From DTU013 sp964490975 (lineage in GTDB: Bacteria; Bacillota; Clostridia; Acetivibrionales; DTU013): DNA of 64,000 bases. Positions 62,900 to 64,000 of the stretch are shown in pieces. The stretch covers positions 1-64,000 of the forward strand of contig CAZBEQ010000012.1 in NCBI GenBank assembly GCA_964490975.1. Reading direction: 5' to 3'. Positions within the stretch are counted from its first letter, which is position 1, and every line of letters starts with the position of its first letter. The position numbers were made by a program, and so were the translations under genes. The notes under the pieces are model-generated. The model saw only the letters and a list, made by a program, of their open reading frames with translations. It was not told the origin of the DNA and searched no databases.

Positions 62900-64000
62900 A
62901 TGGGAAATACCGCAAAGATATCTTTCTCCGCAGTTACTCGCTTAGGTTCATCTTGTACGGTAAACAACGACAGGATTTTTGCTAACGGCAGATTTTTACG
63001 TCCAAGTGTAGCAGATTATGCACAAATATCACTTGACGTTGTCGACACGAAGTTCCTTTTTTCATTATCAGGGAATATGGAAGATGATGAATCAGGCGTT
63101 TCTTTGACAAACGACTTGAAAAAATTTCAACAGAAGGCAATGTCAAGTTCGAAGGATATCCATATCAAGCTCGATGAGTTGGTACAGTGTGTTGAACAGT
63201 CAAGTAATCTGATACATAGCCTTTCACTTGGAGAGAACGATTTCGGAAACAGGAAGCCTTCCTTTGCAGGTATCCTGGTCGATCAGGGCAATATTGCCGC
63301 TGTCAATCTTGGCAGCTACAGAATATATAAACTGGAAGGCGATACCTTCAAGCTGCTTGTCAATGACTATAAGAGAGCGGAAAGACTGCTCAAAATGGGT
63401 ATCTTGAACAATGAACAGGCAGAGATGCTGTCCAGTCAGCAAAAAGTATCGGTTGATGAAGGCAGGTCTACTGTCAAAAAGTCAGATGTAAATACGGTAA
63501 AGCCGGGCATTACATACCTGATATGCAGTACAGGACTCACAAATTCTGTGAATGAGGATCAGATGTATGATATACTTGCTGAGAATCCTGAACCGGATGC
63601 AGCTGCAGGTGAGCTTATCGCAGAAGCTGCCAGGAATGGAGCTGAAGAAGATGCGAGTGCGGTAGTGATCAAAATCCTGGAAGTCGGTGATCAACAGATC
63701 CAGACTCCCGGTCCCAGGACAGTCCAGACCAGGTCAGCCTCTGGAAAAGCTGTACATAGATATTCGTCGAATTCTGCAACAAAGCGGGATAGATCCATTG
63801 ATATTGGGAAGATAGTATCGCTGGTGGTGCTTTTATTCCTTGCGGCAGCTGTTTTGTTCGGTGGTTACAAGCTGTGGACCATGGTTAGGCCTCAGGCGCA
63901 GCAGGTATCATCCGGACAGGAGGACACAGATACTGTTGATAATGGAAATGACATCGCAGATCCTTCTTCATCTGTAAGCGAAAATACTGAGGATGCCGTT
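62900..64000 (+). CDS. membrane-anchored PP2C-like (PPM) protein, 3' end beyond the window
   Basis: Starts with an ATG after AAGGAGG and remains open for 367 codons to the window edge. Residues about 10-260 resemble a PP2C phosphatase fold (VTRLGSSCTVNNDRIF, FAGILVDQGNIAAVNLGSYRIYKLEGD, GITYLICSTGLTNSV, AARNGAEEDASAVVIKIL). The DGxGG metal motif is replaced by SLSGNMEDDES, so catalysis is doubtful. A single helix follows (IVSLVVLLFLAAAVLFGGYKLW, about 309-330) and an acidic outer segment begins. It may be a pseudophosphatase receptor partner of a kinase encoded further right. Confidence 0.7.
   Translation, partial: MGNTAKISFSAVTRLGSSCTVNNDRIFANGRFLRPSVADYAQISLDVVDTKFLFSLSGNMEDDESGVSLTNDLKKFQQKAMSSSKDIHIKLDELVQCVEQSSNLIHSLSLGENDFGNRKPSFAGILVDQGNIAAVNLGSYRIYKLEGDTFKLLVNDYKRAERLLKMGILNNEQAEMLSSQQKVSVDEGRSTVKKSDVNTVKPGITYLICSTGLTNSVNEDQMYDILAENPEPDAAAGELIAEAARNGAEEDASAVVIKILEVGDQQIQTPGPRTVQTRSASGKAVHRYSSNSATKRDRSIDIGKIVSLVVLLFLAAAVLFGGYKLWTMVRPQAQQVSSGQEDTDTVDNGNDIADPSSSVSENTEDAV

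Overview
The window reads as chromosome of a low-GC, Gram-positive anaerobe of the class Clostridia. Supporting signs are the strong GGAGG-type ribosome binding sites, frequent TTG and GTG starts, U-rich intrinsic terminators, a clostridial-type ferredoxin, a class-I cyclic di-GMP riboswitch ahead of chemotaxis genes, VanZ, YwaF and PspC proteins, and a plant-polysaccharide hydrolase (GH43). No rRNA, tRNA, CRISPR array, intact insertion sequence or phage gene was seen.

The left third (1-15500) is accessory and eroded. Small free-standing genes (VanX-like dipeptidase, C69 dipeptidase, ClC-type transporter, zinc-dependent phospholipase-like protein, a TetR/methyltransferase/flavodoxin operon, a pentapeptide-repeat protein, an ICMT-like membrane methyltransferase, an amidase) are separated by long gaps. 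The gaps hold gene remnants: a nucleoside-phosphorylase N-terminus, a GNAT fragment, and a broken VanY / response regulator / sensor kinase cluster. A 20-bp direct repeat brackets 1396-6565.

15400-20600 is a catabolic unit for a 2-hydroxy acid. It contains a LarA-family nickel-dependent racemase/epimerase, a split UxaA-type dehydratase or lyase (small SAF subunit and large subunit), a GntP permease and a convergent GntR/FCD regulator. A 68-bp near-perfect palindrome lies over the promoter of the first gene. A GH43 glycosidase follows. Next comes a riboswitch-controlled cheY-cheW-MCP operon (22000-25700), then DUF2007/VanZ, a Phd-Uma2 fusion, a membrane protein, and a YfbK-like von Willebrand lipoprotein behind an ECF-sigma-type promoter. 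After these come a LUD protein and an orphan promoter-leader-terminator unit that now leads into a 17-codon GNAT stub.

31250-45200 mixes transport and housekeeping: a two-gene chromate transporter, ferredoxin, a DUF4846 protein, an AraC regulator facing an EamA exporter, exonuclease III, a PD-(D/E)XK-DinG helicase fusion, EngB, a deoxyinosine glycosylase, an SH3 protein, a YdcF protein, an HtrA protease, and a MurA homologue with aspartate at the catalytic cysteine position.

45200-64000 is dominated by the envelope. A 1665-residue alpha-2-macroglobulin-like protein without a recognisable thioester is followed by a membrane-anchored MEMO-like protein and the MurA homologue, all on the minus strand. 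After cca come fabI, a serine-palmitoyltransferase-like alpha-oxoamine synthase, a divergent SDR reductase and a GT-B glycosyltransferase, which together suggest a lipid pathway. PspC, PHP, HD-domain, unknown, YwaF and VCBS-like genes follow. The window ends inside a membrane-anchored PP2C-like gene.
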